NCBI GenBank assembly: GCA_964372165.1
Contig: CAYJPT010000006.1
Coordinates: 1-36,354, forward strand
DNA from: CAYJAD01 sp964372165
GTDB lineage: Bacteria > Desulfobacterota > Desulfovibrionia > Desulfovibrionales > Desulfovibrionaceae
DNA: 36,354 nucleotides
Direction of reading: 5' to 3'
Part shown: in pieces, positions 1-7,941 of the stretch
Layout of the letters: every line of letters starts with the position of its first letter
Numbering within the stretch: position 1 is the stretch's first letter
Made by a program: the position numbers and the translations under genes
The notes under the pieces: generated by a model
Databases searched by the model: none
Told to the model about the DNA's origin: nothing
The model's input: only the letters and a program-made list of their open reading frames with translations

Positions 1-6
1 TGGGAC

Positions 7-68
7 GCAAAAAAACGTGGTTTTTTGCTCTCATTCGGCGTGCAAAGTAGGCACTATTGCCTACTTTG
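7..68. repeat. Two adjacent hairpins beside the repeat at the left edge
   Basis: Two perfect inverted repeats lie side by side. The first pairs 7-14 with 21-28 (8 bp, six-base loop). The second pairs 43-53 with 58-68 (11 bp, four-base loop). The second arm, containing GCCTACTTTG, recurs at about 10988-10997 inside another copy of the repeat family, so this stretch is probably part of a longer form of that element. No gene was seen here. Confidence 0.6.
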
Positions 69-124
69 TAAGGAAACGCATAATATGTTTTTTTGAATTG
101 TTGATTTAATCAGCGTTTCCTTAA
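69..124. repeat. Interspersed dyad repeat, copy 1
   Basis: The 11-base arm TAAGGAAACGC (69-79) is the exact reverse complement of GCGTTTCCTTA (113-123). The interior has a T-run and an inner dyad TTGATTTAATCA (101-112). The right 24 bases (101-124) are identical to 36331-36354, and the copy at 10981-11051 aligns along its whole length. It begins 6 bp past the stop codon of the secreted protein gene at 131-1105. Confidence 0.85.
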
Positions 125-130
125 TATAAA

Positions 131-1105
131 CTACATACTTTTAACAATAAATGTTAAGAAAAGTTCTCTAGCCTCATTATCAGGTGGAGGATTTACTTTT
201 CCTGTTCTTTGAGCAGCCCGAATAATTGATTGATCAAGATCTGCATGCCCACTTGTTTGGGCAACACTTGTTTCTTTGATATTGCCCCTACCGTCTATTT
301 GTACAGTAAGGGATGTACTAAGCTCTTTTGGGGGTAAGTCAGGTGGAAACTCAACATGAGGGCTAATTTTGCGCATTACAGTTTTAACATAATAGTCATT
401 TTCATCTAAAACTGCATTGCTGCGGTTTTCTTGAATAAATGGCTTGTGATTACTTTTCGCTACTGTTGAAACAGCTTGATTGTCTAAAGAAGCAACTTGT
501 GGAAAATCCATAGTGTTAAACTTAAAGTTATTTGAGTCTGTGGCAAGAGGCTCACTTGTTACAGCATTTGATTCTGATGAATCAGCCAATGTGTCAGAGT
601 TGGATATTTGCTCTTTAGGGGTAGATATTGACGCAATAATAGTGTTTTCAGGTATGGTAGTTGCACTTTGCGCAATCTTACTACTATCTTCAGGATGTAC
701 TGCATTGGTTGTTGCAAAAGAAGCTTTGCTTGCTGCGCCATCTACATCACCAACCCAAAAAGACAAGAATACATCCATGGGTAAACCATAGGGAGGAGGT
801 GGCAATTTGCCAATGCTGTATACAGCATTGCAGGCTGCCTTTTCTGCTGAGCCTTTGCTGTCGTCAGTTAAGGGCATGCATTGATCAACATTTCCATTGC
901 CGTCAATCATAACTAAAGTGCGTATAGTACGCTCCTTACCATCTAGCGGGGGACGCCACTTTTTAACAACGGCATCAAGTACATGCATGGAATACCCACC
1001 AGATTGATCCGCAGCTGCCACAACAGCCGAGTGGGCTTGTGGGGCAGAAAGTAGCAATGTATAAGCGGTAACCAAAAGGGTGCATACAAATGTTAGCTTT
1101 TTCAT
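131..1105 (-). CDS. Secreted protein with two TolA/TonB C-terminal-like domains
   Basis: The 324-residue protein starts with a Sec-type signal peptide: Lys-Lys, a hydrophobic stretch to about residue 20, and a likely cut after AHSA at residue 27. The C-terminal part (about 239-324) has the layout of the TolA/TonB C-terminal domain: a basic helix with Pro, then VQIDGRGNI, an SG.A.LD helix, and an RTGKVNPPP strand. Residues about 38-118 repeat this layout (VMIDGNGNV, then IGKLPPPP) with two cysteines (76 and 92) that could form a disulfide. A Ser/Thr/Asn-rich linker joins them. It is the last gene of the tolQ-tolR-tolA run, 16 bp after the tolA-like stop, with AAGGAG eight bases before the ATG. 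Family assignment rests on pattern similarity to the neighbouring TolA C-terminus. A role in the periplasmic part of the Tol system is inferred. Confidence 0.75.
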   Translation of the reverse strand: MKKLTFVCTLLVTAYTLLLSAPQAHSAVVAAADQSGGYSMHVLDAVVKKWRPPLDGKERTIRTLVMIDGNGNVDQCMPLTDDSKGSAEKAACNAVYSIGKLPPPPYGLPMDVFLSFWVGDVDGAASKASFATTNAVHPEDSSKIAQSATTIPENTIIASISTPKEQISNSDTLADSSESNAVTSEPLATDSNNFKFNTMDFPQVASLDNQAVSTVAKSNHKPFIQENRSNAVLDENDYYVKTVMRKISPHVEFPPDLPPKELSTSLTVQIDGRGNIKETSVAQTSGHADLDQSIIRAAQRTGKVNPPPDNEARELFLTFIVKSM

Positions 1106-1121
1106 ATCCTCTCCTTATACT

Positions 1122-2120
1122 TTACATATTTAACATGGCTAAGTTAAATTTTAATAATAAATCATAATACTCTGGCCCAGGGGGTGCAGGAAACATGTTT
1201 GCTTTACCTGTGCGCAGTACTGCATTGACGGTTGAAGCATCATATTGAGCATTGCCTGAGCTTTCCTCAAGAGTGGCAAGCAGTACATTACCATTACCAT
1301 CAACCCGAACTCTTACAGAGCAAATATAGTTATTGCGTGTAGCTGTTTCATAATCCCAATTTGGTCGCACTGCAAGCATAACTTGACCAAGGTAAACATC
1401 CCCAATTCCGCCGCCACCAACGCCATCCCCTTCACCGCCACCGCCGCCACCATGCCCACCGGCATTGCGCTTAGCTTCAGCTAATGCAGCAGTGATGGGA
1501 TCAACCTTCTTAGGCTTCTTTGGTGTAGCTTTTGGAGGTGTCTGCTTAGGCTTAGTTACCTTAGTTTTTGGTGGTGTCTTAGGCTTTTCAGGTTTTTTTT
1601 GCTCTGGCTTAGGCTCAGGTTTAGGNNNNNNNNNNNNNNNNNNNNNNNNNNNNNNNNNNNNNNNNNNNNNNNNNNNNNNNNNNNNNNNNNNNNNNNNNNN
1701 NNNNNNNNNNNNNNNNNNNNNNNNNTCAGGTTTAGGTTCTGGTTTAGGCTCAGGCTTAGGTTCTGGCTTAGGTTCAGGTTTAGGTATTGGTTTTGGTTCT
1801 GGTTTTGCTACAGGAGCTGGTTCAGGTTTTTTAGGCTCATCTTTTGGTGCTACTATGGGAGCTGCTGTGCTGTCAGATGCTATTTGAGGAGCTTGCTCTT
1901 GTAATGGTTGTGGTAAAGAAGGTGCAATTTTTTGTCCTTCTGCACCTTGTGGGCCTAAAATAGGGGAGGGGGCTTTATTGCCACCAAAATCACCATCAAC
2001 CAATGAAATAAGTACCGGTGCTTGGTCAAGCTTAATAGGTGCTGATGTAGGCCAAAAGTAAACACCTAGGACCAGCGCGCTATGTAATGTAATAGAGAGA
2101 ATAAGAGACAAAAATTGCAT
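1122..2120 (-). CDS. tolA: TolA/TonB-family energy-transducing protein (interrupted by a sequence gap)
   Basis: The N-terminus has one membrane anchor (about residues 4-24), as in TolA and TonB. A long proline/lysine/glutamate region of repeated PKPE units follows, then a Lys-rich segment, a Gly-rich hinge and a C-terminal TolA-like domain (VRVDGNGNVLLATLEES and an RTGKAN strand) that would contact periplasmic or outer-membrane partners. It sits 7 bp after tolR in a tolQ-tolR operon, so TolA is preferred over TonB, but the Pro-rich spacer is TonB-like and the two cannot be separated with certainty. Positions 1626-1725 are 100 Ns inside the 12-bp tandem repeat coding for PKPE, so the true length is unknown. 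The frame is open on both sides of the placeholder, which may be luck. Confidence 0.8.
   Translation of the reverse strand: MQFLSLILSITLHSALVLGVYFWPTSAPIKLDQAPVLISLVDGDFGGNKAPSPILGPQGAEGQKIAPSLPQPLQEQAPQIASDSTAAPIVAPKDEPKKPEPAPVAKPEPKPIPKPEPKPEPKPEPKPEPKPXXXXXXXXXXXXXXXXXXXXXXXXXXXXXXXXXXPKPEPKPEQKKPEKPKTPPKTKVTKPKQTPPKATPKKPKKVDPITAALAEAKRNAGGHGGGGGGEGDGVGGGGIGDVYLGQVMLAVRPNWDYETATRNNYICSVRVRVDGNGNVLLATLEESSGNAQYDASTVNAVLRTGKANMFPAPPGPEYYDLLLKFNLAMLNM
1626..1725. other. Assembly gap of 100 Ns
   Basis: Exactly 100 unknown bases lie inside the PKPE-coding minisatellite of the tolA-like gene. The round number is the usual scaffold placeholder, so neither the distance nor the reading frame across it should be trusted. 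Confidence 0.98.
1726..1790 (-). repeat. 12-bp tandem repeat coding PKPE (right flank of the gap)
   Basis: Alternating GGTTCTGGTTTA/GGCTCAGGCTTA-type units encode Pro-Lys-Pro-Glu on the minus strand. Similar units are seen on the other side of the Ns (about 1600-1625), so the unresolved gap almost certainly holds more copies. Confidence 0.85.
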
Positions 2121-2127
2121 GTGTTAT

Positions 2128-2553
2128 TTATTTTCCTTGCGCTGGGGCATCACCACGTGTTGCCACAACTCCTAATTTATCAATACCAGCAGCTTTAATT
2201 TGTCCCATAACTTCCACCACAATACCATAAGGCACTTCTTTATCTGCTTGCAAGAAAAGCCCTTTATTTTTAGATTTAACAAGGTTTTGCAAATATCCTT
2301 CAAGTTCTTCAAGGGTGACCTTGTATTCATCTAAAAAGATACTTCCATCCTTACGCACTGTTAGTACAAGGTGGTCGACTTCTGTTGGCAAAACTTCTAC
2401 TTGTTTTGTTTGTGGCAGGTCTACTTCAAGCCCCTCACTCATCATGGGAGCTGCAACCATAAAGATAATCAATAAAACAAGCATTACGTCTACAAAGGGA
2501 GTGACGTTAATGTCGGCCACAAAGCCATTTTTTTTACCAAGGTTGACACCCAT
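2128..2553 (-). CDS. tolR: TolR/ExbD-family proton-channel subunit
   Basis: At 141 residues this has the usual ExbD/TolR length. A short cytoplasmic N-terminus leads into INVTPFVDVMLVLLIIFMV, the single membrane helix with the conserved proton-handling aspartate at residue 22. The rest (about 40-141) is the periplasmic domain, with QADKEVPYG and the following helix typical of the family. TolR and TolQ use the proton gradient to energise TolA across the periplasm during envelope constriction and outer-membrane upkeep. The gene starts 5 bp after tolQ and is followed 7 bp later by the tolA-like gene, so the three are surely co-transcribed. ExbD is possible in principle; the operon context favours TolR. 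Confidence 0.92.
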   Translation of the reverse strand: MGVNLGKKNGFVADINVTPFVDVMLVLLIIFMVAAPMMSEGLEVDLPQTKQVEVLPTEVDHLVLTVRKDGSIFLDEYKVTLEELEGYLQNLVKSKNKGLFLQADKEVPYGIVVEVMGQIKAAGIDKLGVVATRGDAPAQGK

Positions 2554-2558
2554 ATCAA

Positions 2559-3248
2559 TTATCCGTTGCTTTGCGTTGTTGAAGGCCTGTTTGCATTTAA
2601 TTCACGCTGTACGCGATTGAGAAAAACACCTGCAAAATTAGTCAATTTTGTTTCAACTTCTGTAAGTTTGCCAAGAAAAATATTATAGCCAATAGTTGCA
2701 GGTACTGCTACTGCAAGCCCAATGGCTGTAGCAACCAAGGCTTCAGAGATGCCGGGAGCAACAGTTGCAAGTGAGGCAGATTTTAATAATCCAATGGAAT
2801 GAAATGAATTCATGATGCCCCAAACTGTACCAAAGAGTCCAATAAATGGCGCAGTATTGGCGGTTGTTGCCAATAAAGAAAGACCGCTGTGTAAGCGTGT
2901 TAGCTCAGTTGTAACACCTTGCGCAAGAGATCTGTTAACATTATCAACTACAATTTCAGTACTATTACCAAGTTCTTTAGATTTATTAAACTCTAAAACG
3001 CCTTGGTGTGCAACAAAGTATAATGGAGATGATGGATCAGAACCTAGAGACTGCACGGCTTCACGTAAGTCATGGGCTTGTTCAAAGCGAATAAGACCAC
3101 TATTGGACTTTTTTCTTGCACTGCCAAGTACAAACCATTTTTTAATCATTAAAGACCAACTACCAACCGACATAAGTATTAGCAAAACAAGTACACATTT
3201 TGCTACAAGGCTTGCTTGTTCAACCATTGAATAAATGCTAAATTCCAC
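2559..3248 (-). CDS. tolQ: TolQ/ExbB-family proton-channel subunit
   Basis: This polytopic protein has three membrane helices in the TolQ/ExbB pattern: one near the N-terminus (VLVLLILMSVGSW) and a long pair around GLFGTVWGIMNSF and ISEALVATAIGLAVAVPA. It forms the proton channel with TolR and drives TolA. The frame stays open to a TTG at 3278, but I chose the GTG at 3246-3248 because GGGAG lies six bases upstream of it, giving 229 residues, the normal family length. It is the first gene of the operon. The 475 bp upstream, as far as asnS, must carry its promoter. Confidence 0.9.
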   Translation of the reverse strand: MEFSIYSMVEQASLVAKCVLVLLILMSVGSWSLMIKKWFVLGSARKKSNSGLIRFEQAHDLREAVQSLGSDPSSPLYFVAHQGVLEFNKSKELGNSTEIVVDNVNRSLAQGVTTELTRLHSGLSLLATTANTAPFIGLFGTVWGIMNSFHSIGLLKSASLATVAPGISEALVATAIGLAVAVPATIGYNIFLGKLTEVETKLTNFAGVFLNRVQRELNANRPSTTQSNG

Positions 3249-3723
3249 CGATAGCTCCCATAAAAAAATTGTAAACAAGCCTTAAGTAATAAAAAATTTA
3301 CTTGCAATATAAGTATACTAAAAATTTATATACATAATATCTTAAAATCAATATGGAAAGCCTAATCCAACTATTATTGTAAGTAATGATATTATTTAGG
3401 TGGCGACTAACTTATGATTTTATAAGGCCGTATACATTGTTTAAAGTTGTTATTATAGGCTATTAATATGTTTTGCCGTATAATATTTTAAAATATCTAC
3501 TATAACGTACTGCTGTTTTTATGTTAAAGAAGTACGTAAGTAAGTTAGTTTATAATCTGCATTGCAGGCAGAATGCTATTATTTTACTTTTTTTTCAAGA
3601 TAATTTTGAGACAATTTCAAGAAAATATTCCACTTTCTGCTTGAGTACATTGTACAAAACTATTTTTTGTTCATATATTGTATTAAAAATACATTATATT
3701 CCGTTAAACCTCATTGCATTACA
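3249..3723. other. Long AT-rich intergenic region between asnS and tolQ
   Basis: I see no convincing gene here. The open frame on the plus strand at 3521-3727 is Phe/Leu/Ile-rich low-complexity sequence without a ribosome site. The region should hold the asnS 3' end and the tolQ promoter. A minus-strand TTGATT with TATAAA 15 bases downstream (about 3325-3350) is a weak promoter candidate. A perfect 14-base palindrome sits at 3483-3496. No strong terminator was found. Confidence 0.5.
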
Positions 3724-5088
3724 TTAGAACTCTAAGTTTCCTGGTGTACGTGGAAAAGGTATAACATCCCGTATGTTACTGATGCCGGTAAGTAGCATAA
3801 GTAGTCTTTCAAAGCCTAATCCAAAGCCTGCATGTGGTACAGATCCAAAGCGACGTAAGTCTAAATACCACCAATAGTGGCTTGGGTCTTGTCCCATTTC
3901 TTTAATGCGTTTTTCAAGCACATCAAGTCTATCTTCACGTTGTGAGCCACCAATTAACTCCCCAATACGTGGAACAAGCACATCCATTGCAGCAACGGTT
4001 TTGTTATCGTCATTTAAGCGCATATAGAATGCTTTAATGTCTTTTGGATAATCATATACTGCTAAAGGTGAGTTGAAGTGCTCTTCAGCAAGAAAACGCT
4101 CATGTTCAGTTTGTAGGTCAGTACCAAAGGCTACAGGAAATTCAAAGTTTTTCCCGCTTTTTTGTAAAATTTCAACGGCTTCAGTGTATGAAATGCGTGC
4201 AAACGGTTTAGAAATCATTTTAGTTAAACGAGCAACAAGCTCTGTATCTACAAAGCGGTTAAATAAATCTATGTCTTTTGCACACTCAGTTAAAATTTTG
4301 TCTATCACATAGCATGTTAATCCTTCACCTAAATCAATATTGTCATTAAGATCTGCAAAGGCCATTTCAGGTTCAATCATCCAAAATTCTGCGGCATGTC
4401 GTGGTGTATTAGAGTTTTCTGCCCTAAATGTTGGGCCAAATGTATAGACTTTGCCTAGCCCAAGGGCTAAAGCTTCAGCTTCTAATTGTCCAGACACAGT
4501 AAGGTTTGCTTCTTTAGAAAAAAAATCTTTTTCTAAGTTTTTTTCACCAAGCGCAAGGGTAGTTACACGAAACATTTCGCCTGCACCTTCGCAGTCAGAG
4601 CCAGTTAAAATAGGGGTGTGCACATGGTAGAAGCCCTCACTTCGAAAGTAGTCATGCACAGCCATAGCAGCATGAGAACGTATGCGAAATGCAGCCCCAT
4701 ATTTATTGGTGCGTGAGCGTAAATGTGCAATGCTACGCAAAAATTCATCTGAGTGGCGTTTCTTTTGAAGTGGAAAACTTTCTTGATCTGCAAGGCCATA
4801 AACTAGGATGTTGTTGGCACGTACTTCAAAACTTTGCCCTTTACCCGGTGAGCTTACCAAAGCACCTTCAACGCGTAATGCCGCACCGGTATTGGCATCG
4901 CCCATTTGATCAAAGGCTTGTGTGCCTTCATCAACTATGCATTGTATATTTTGAAGGCATGATCCATCATTTAACTCTAAAAAACTAAATCCTTTAGCAT
5001 CTCTACGGGTACGTACCCAGCCACATATAACAATGTTATCTCTTTGCTCGGTAGATTGCAGTGCTTTTACAATAAGAGTTCTTTTCAT
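3724..5088 (-). CDS. asnS: Asparaginyl-tRNA synthetase
   Basis: The 454-residue class II synthetase joins asparagine to tRNA-Asn. The N-terminal OB-fold anticodon-binding domain (about 15-100, with VICGWVRTRRDAKGFSFLELNDGS) is followed by the catalytic core. Motif 2 appears as TFRAENSNTPRH...EFWMIEPEM, where the ENSNT.RH signature separates AsnRS from AspRS. Motif 3 is GFGLGFERLLMLLTG near the C-terminus. Length is normal. AAGGA lies just before the ATG at 5088. It follows the 911-residue gene by 88 bp on the same strand and may share its transcript. The presence of AsnRS means Asn-tRNA can be made directly, whatever amidotransferase route also exists. Confidence 0.97.
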   Translation of the reverse strand: MKRTLIVKALQSTEQRDNIVICGWVRTRRDAKGFSFLELNDGSCLQNIQCIVDEGTQAFDQMGDANTGAALRVEGALVSSPGKGQSFEVRANNILVYGLADQESFPLQKKRHSDEFLRSIAHLRSRTNKYGAAFRIRSHAAMAVHDYFRSEGFYHVHTPILTGSDCEGAGEMFRVTTLALGEKNLEKDFFSKEANLTVSGQLEAEALALGLGKVYTFGPTFRAENSNTPRHAAEFWMIEPEMAFADLNDNIDLGEGLTCYVIDKILTECAKDIDLFNRFVDTELVARLTKMISKPFARISYTEAVEILQKSGKNFEFPVAFGTDLQTEHERFLAEEHFNSPLAVYDYPKDIKAFYMRLNDDNKTVAAMDVLVPRIGELIGGSQREDRLDVLEKRIKEMGQDPSHYWWYLDLRRFGSVPHAGFGLGFERLLMLLTGISNIRDVIPFPRTPGNLEF

Positions 5089-5176
5089 ACTATTCCTTAA
5101 TGAGTCTAATTAGTTGATACTGAACGACACGTTTTAACGTATTGTTCATAAAAATCCCACGGTGGTCGATTACTAA

Positions 5177-7912
5177 TTATGGTTGCATACGTTGACGTTG
5201 CTCTTTTTCTTTTTGTTCTTTCAATTCTTTTTTACGCTTTTCCGCTTCAATTTGTTGTTTTTTACGAATTTTATCTAAGCGTTCGTTTTGTAGTCGTTCG
5301 CGCTGTTGCTTAGCATCATTTAATAGTTTTTCTTTTTGTTTGTCAAAAATAATGGTGGCACGTAATGCTGCTATACCAAGGGATATTACAGTGATAATGC
5401 CAAAAAGAATTTTTTGTATTTCCCATTGTTGTGAGGCTAAAATATTTTTTAACCATCCAAGTCCAATGTAATCTCCAAAAAATACAATGGCTGGAATACC
5501 AAAAAAGCATAGAGCAAGCCCCACAGCTTCAATCCAGAAAAATGTACGTGCAAGAGTTAATCCAAACAATGTGCCATCACGCACTGTACGTAAAAATTTT
5601 AGCTTGCGATGCAACTTTCGTAGTAACTCTTCTATTTCTTCAGTATCTTGCTGCGCTTTATTGTAGTTTTCAGCATCTTGGAAGTTTGATGCAAAAGCCC
5701 AATTGATAATGCTTGCAGCATTGTTAAAGTCATTACTGAATTCGCGCAAAATTTTTGGGAATGGAAACCACGTGGATTCATCGCGTATAACCTGTAAGTC
5801 TTCAAGATATGCTTTATAGCGTGCTTGTAATTCATCAATTTGGCGTTTAATAAATTCGTCAATTTCCTTTTGGCAGGCTGGGCGAAGTTTTACAAGCTCT
5901 AAAAATGCTGCATAGTTATGAATGTCCGCAACCTTTTTTATGTTATCAATGGTATTTGTAAGTATGATATGGCTTGGATGTGTTGGGGGAAACCAAGTAT
6001 GTATACGCTCTGTTAATTGCTGTATTGACTTTTTTTCCACTGCAGCTCGTGACTCTGCTTCTTGCCACATAGGGTATATATGCGTTAAAATAGACAAATG
6101 TCCACGCCCAAGTTCAGGGTCGGTGAGGCAACGGCTAAAGTATGCTGGGTCATCTTGTATAATTTTTGTAACTTGTGCTAATGCTTGACCGGCAAAACCC
6201 ATTTTAATTTTGCAAACAATTTTTCTGTACTCAACGTCACGCCATTGAGGTATCACTCTTAAGGCTTGTTCGTATTGTTCTATGGCATTTATGTAATTGC
6301 CTTGTACTTCTTCGATGCGCGCTTGTAAGTACTCATTCCACGCTTGCAAGGGCGGGAGTGGAGTTAGAGCTGCTGCCTCTTTGAAAGCTGCAAAGGCCTT
6401 GGGGTAGTTGCGCATTAAGATATATAAAAAACCTTGCAAGGTCCTAATGCGTGTATCACGTGGGGCACGTTCTATGGCAGCTTGAACTTCCTTATCAAGG
6501 CTGGCAAGTCCTTCAACATCAACCTTAACTATTTTATCGAAAAACTCCCAAACGGGACTATCATCACGAGTGAGCTCTGTTTCTTCACGAACCTTACCTG
6601 CATCACGACCCTTAGTTAGCCAAAAATATGGCATAGCTCGAACTTGCGATGCAAAGTTAATATCATAAAGACTCATTAATAATTGGTTAGTAACATCATT
6701 TTTACTTAATATTTTTTTATAACCGCTTAAGCCTTTTTTTGCTAAAGTCCTTTCAATTTCTTTAAAGGAATTATTTATTGAATCAAGGCTTTGCCCAATG
6801 GGATCACTTTGCGGTGCTGTTGGGCTAATACTTCTTGTTGGGCATTCATCAGTTCTATGTGTATTAATGCCACAAAAAAAACAATTTTCTAGTTCGCCAG
6901 TGACAAATTGGCTAGGCATAAGTGTTGTTATATTATGAACATCCAAATTTCCTTCATCAAGCATTACGGTGCACCAGCTGTCCATATTGCTTTGGGTATC
7001 CGAAAAACCAATGTCTTGGATAGAAAAGCCTTCACCTAATAAATAAGCAGTACGGTAACTTAAATATGGAAAATCCGGTGTGAGCTTATTCCACTGCAAG
7101 TCAACTTTTTTATATAAATCTGTATTGAAGTTTAAACCTTTTCGTTCAATAATGGCACACACATAAGGCCAAAACTGATCTCGGTCTGTAACTTTTATAT
7201 TTTCACAATGGCCTAATTGCTCACGAAGCCAAGCCCTTAGGGAGAGTAAATTATCCACTAAGATCATTATAAAATCATCTTGAACCAGAAATTTGAGTTT
7301 ATGTTCTTTTAAAATTCTGGCTATGGCTTGTTGCATATGAGGCCAAGACTGCTGATAGTTTTTGTCAAGTGGGTTGCCAAGGGGGCGTAGTACAGCATAC
7401 CAACCTTGTGAAGACGTGTATGGTAGGCGTGTATCGGCTTCAAGAATACTCCACTTATCAGAAGTCATGCCTTGCTTTGGTTTGACTATAATGAAGGATA
7501 TTCCGGGTATATTAGAGCTTGTTGAGCGAGCGTTTGGGTGTATCCAAAGCTCTAAGCCTCCAGTTATGCTTGACTCTTGTTCTTCAAGTGAGGATTCAAG
7601 TTCTAGGCTAATTTCGCGCTTAACTCCAAGCTGGAAACGTGCGCTTAAAAGTTGTATATTGGCAGTAATGGGATTAAAACGTGAAGAGACACAAAGGCGT
7701 GCCAAAGCAAGAAAGACATCTTGGTTGAAGAAAAACCATAAAGACTGTTCGCGCTCTGTTACTAGAAACATGGCACCATAGCTTTGCAAAATTTGTGTTA
7801 CAGTTGGGTCAAGGGTGCCTTGCCAAGAAATCCATAGGGCGTAGCCTTGCGCACTCATGCGAGTTTCTTTACTCTTAGGTAGCTTATTTAACAAATTTGA
7901 AAACAGTGGCAT
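5177..7912 (-). CDS. Unrecognised large TPR membrane protein with a zinc-knuckle motif
   Basis: I do not recognise the family of this 911-residue protein. The N-terminal half (1-330) is soluble and without an obvious known fold. Cysteines 344, 347 and 357 and His352 form an exact C-x2-C-x4-H-x4-C zinc-knuckle pattern (CFFCGINTHRTDEC). Residues about 485-600 look like tetratricopeptide repeats (YPKAFAAFKEAAAL, YINAIEQYEQALRVIP). A helical region follows, with two likely membrane segments near 790-815 and 834-856. The last 55 residues are a highly charged Lys/Glu/Gln/Arg coiled coil, probably cytoplasmic. No signal peptide is seen. GAGGTG lies five bases before the ATG. It is divergent from the MoaE-like gene by 29 bp. 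A scaffold or assembly role at the inner membrane is a guess from the domain types. Confidence 0.7.
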   Translation of the reverse strand: MPLFSNLLNKLPKSKETRMSAQGYALWISWQGTLDPTVTQILQSYGAMFLVTEREQSLWFFFNQDVFLALARLCVSSRFNPITANIQLLSARFQLGVKREISLELESSLEEQESSITGGLELWIHPNARSTSSNIPGISFIIVKPKQGMTSDKWSILEADTRLPYTSSQGWYAVLRPLGNPLDKNYQQSWPHMQQAIARILKEHKLKFLVQDDFIMILVDNLLSLRAWLREQLGHCENIKVTDRDQFWPYVCAIIERKGLNFNTDLYKKVDLQWNKLTPDFPYLSYRTAYLLGEGFSIQDIGFSDTQSNMDSWCTVMLDEGNLDVHNITTLMPSQFVTGELENCFFCGINTHRTDECPTRSISPTAPQSDPIGQSLDSINNSFKEIERTLAKKGLSGYKKILSKNDVTNQLLMSLYDINFASQVRAMPYFWLTKGRDAGKVREETELTRDDSPVWEFFDKIVKVDVEGLASLDKEVQAAIERAPRDTRIRTLQGFLYILMRNYPKAFAAFKEAAALTPLPPLQAWNEYLQARIEEVQGNYINAIEQYEQALRVIPQWRDVEYRKIVCKIKMGFAGQALAQVTKIIQDDPAYFSRCLTDPELGRGHLSILTHIYPMWQEAESRAAVEKKSIQQLTERIHTWFPPTHPSHIILTNTIDNIKKVADIHNYAAFLELVKLRPACQKEIDEFIKRQIDELQARYKAYLEDLQVIRDESTWFPFPKILREFSNDFNNAASIINWAFASNFQDAENYNKAQQDTEEIEELLRKLHRKLKFLRTVRDGTLFGLTLARTFFWIEAVGLALCFFGIPAIVFFGDYIGLGWLKNILASQQWEIQKILFGIITVISLGIAALRATIIFDKQKEKLLNDAKQQRERLQNERLDKIRKKQQIEAEKRKKELKEQKEKEQRQRMQP

Positions 7913-7941
7913 TATTCACCTCATAATAAAAAGGAGAAATT
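7913..7941. promoter_or_regulatory. 29-bp divergent start-to-start gap with two back-to-back ribosome sites
   Basis: The gap contains GAGGTG serving the minus-strand gene and AAGGAG serving the plus-strand gene. There is no room for two promoters, so at least one of the two transcripts must start inside the neighbouring coding sequence. Confidence 0.7.

Noticed and set aside
69..124. Repeat copies read as ordinary intrinsic terminators
   Set aside because: The stem arms lie about 35 bases apart and no U-run follows the closing arm in any copy; similarity between copies extends over loop sequence, which terminators do not need.
480..791. Plus-strand 103-residue frame with a hydrophobic stretch
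   Set aside because: It lies opposite the Ser/Thr-rich linker of the secreted protein, whose signal peptide, ribosome site and two domains support the minus strand.
1600..1790. CRISPR-like array around the N gap
   Set aside because: The units are 12 bp without spacers, in frame and coding for PKPE; this is a coding minisatellite.
1465..1887. Gly/Ser-rich plus-strand open frame opposite the tolA-like gene
   Set aside because: It is the complement of the PKPE repeat; the simple repeat keeps several frames open. No ribosome site or family.
3521..3727. Plus-strand 68-residue frame in the asnS-tolQ gap
   Set aside because: Phe/Ile/Leu/Tyr-rich translation of AT-rich DNA, no Shine-Dalgarno, and it runs into the asnS 3' end.
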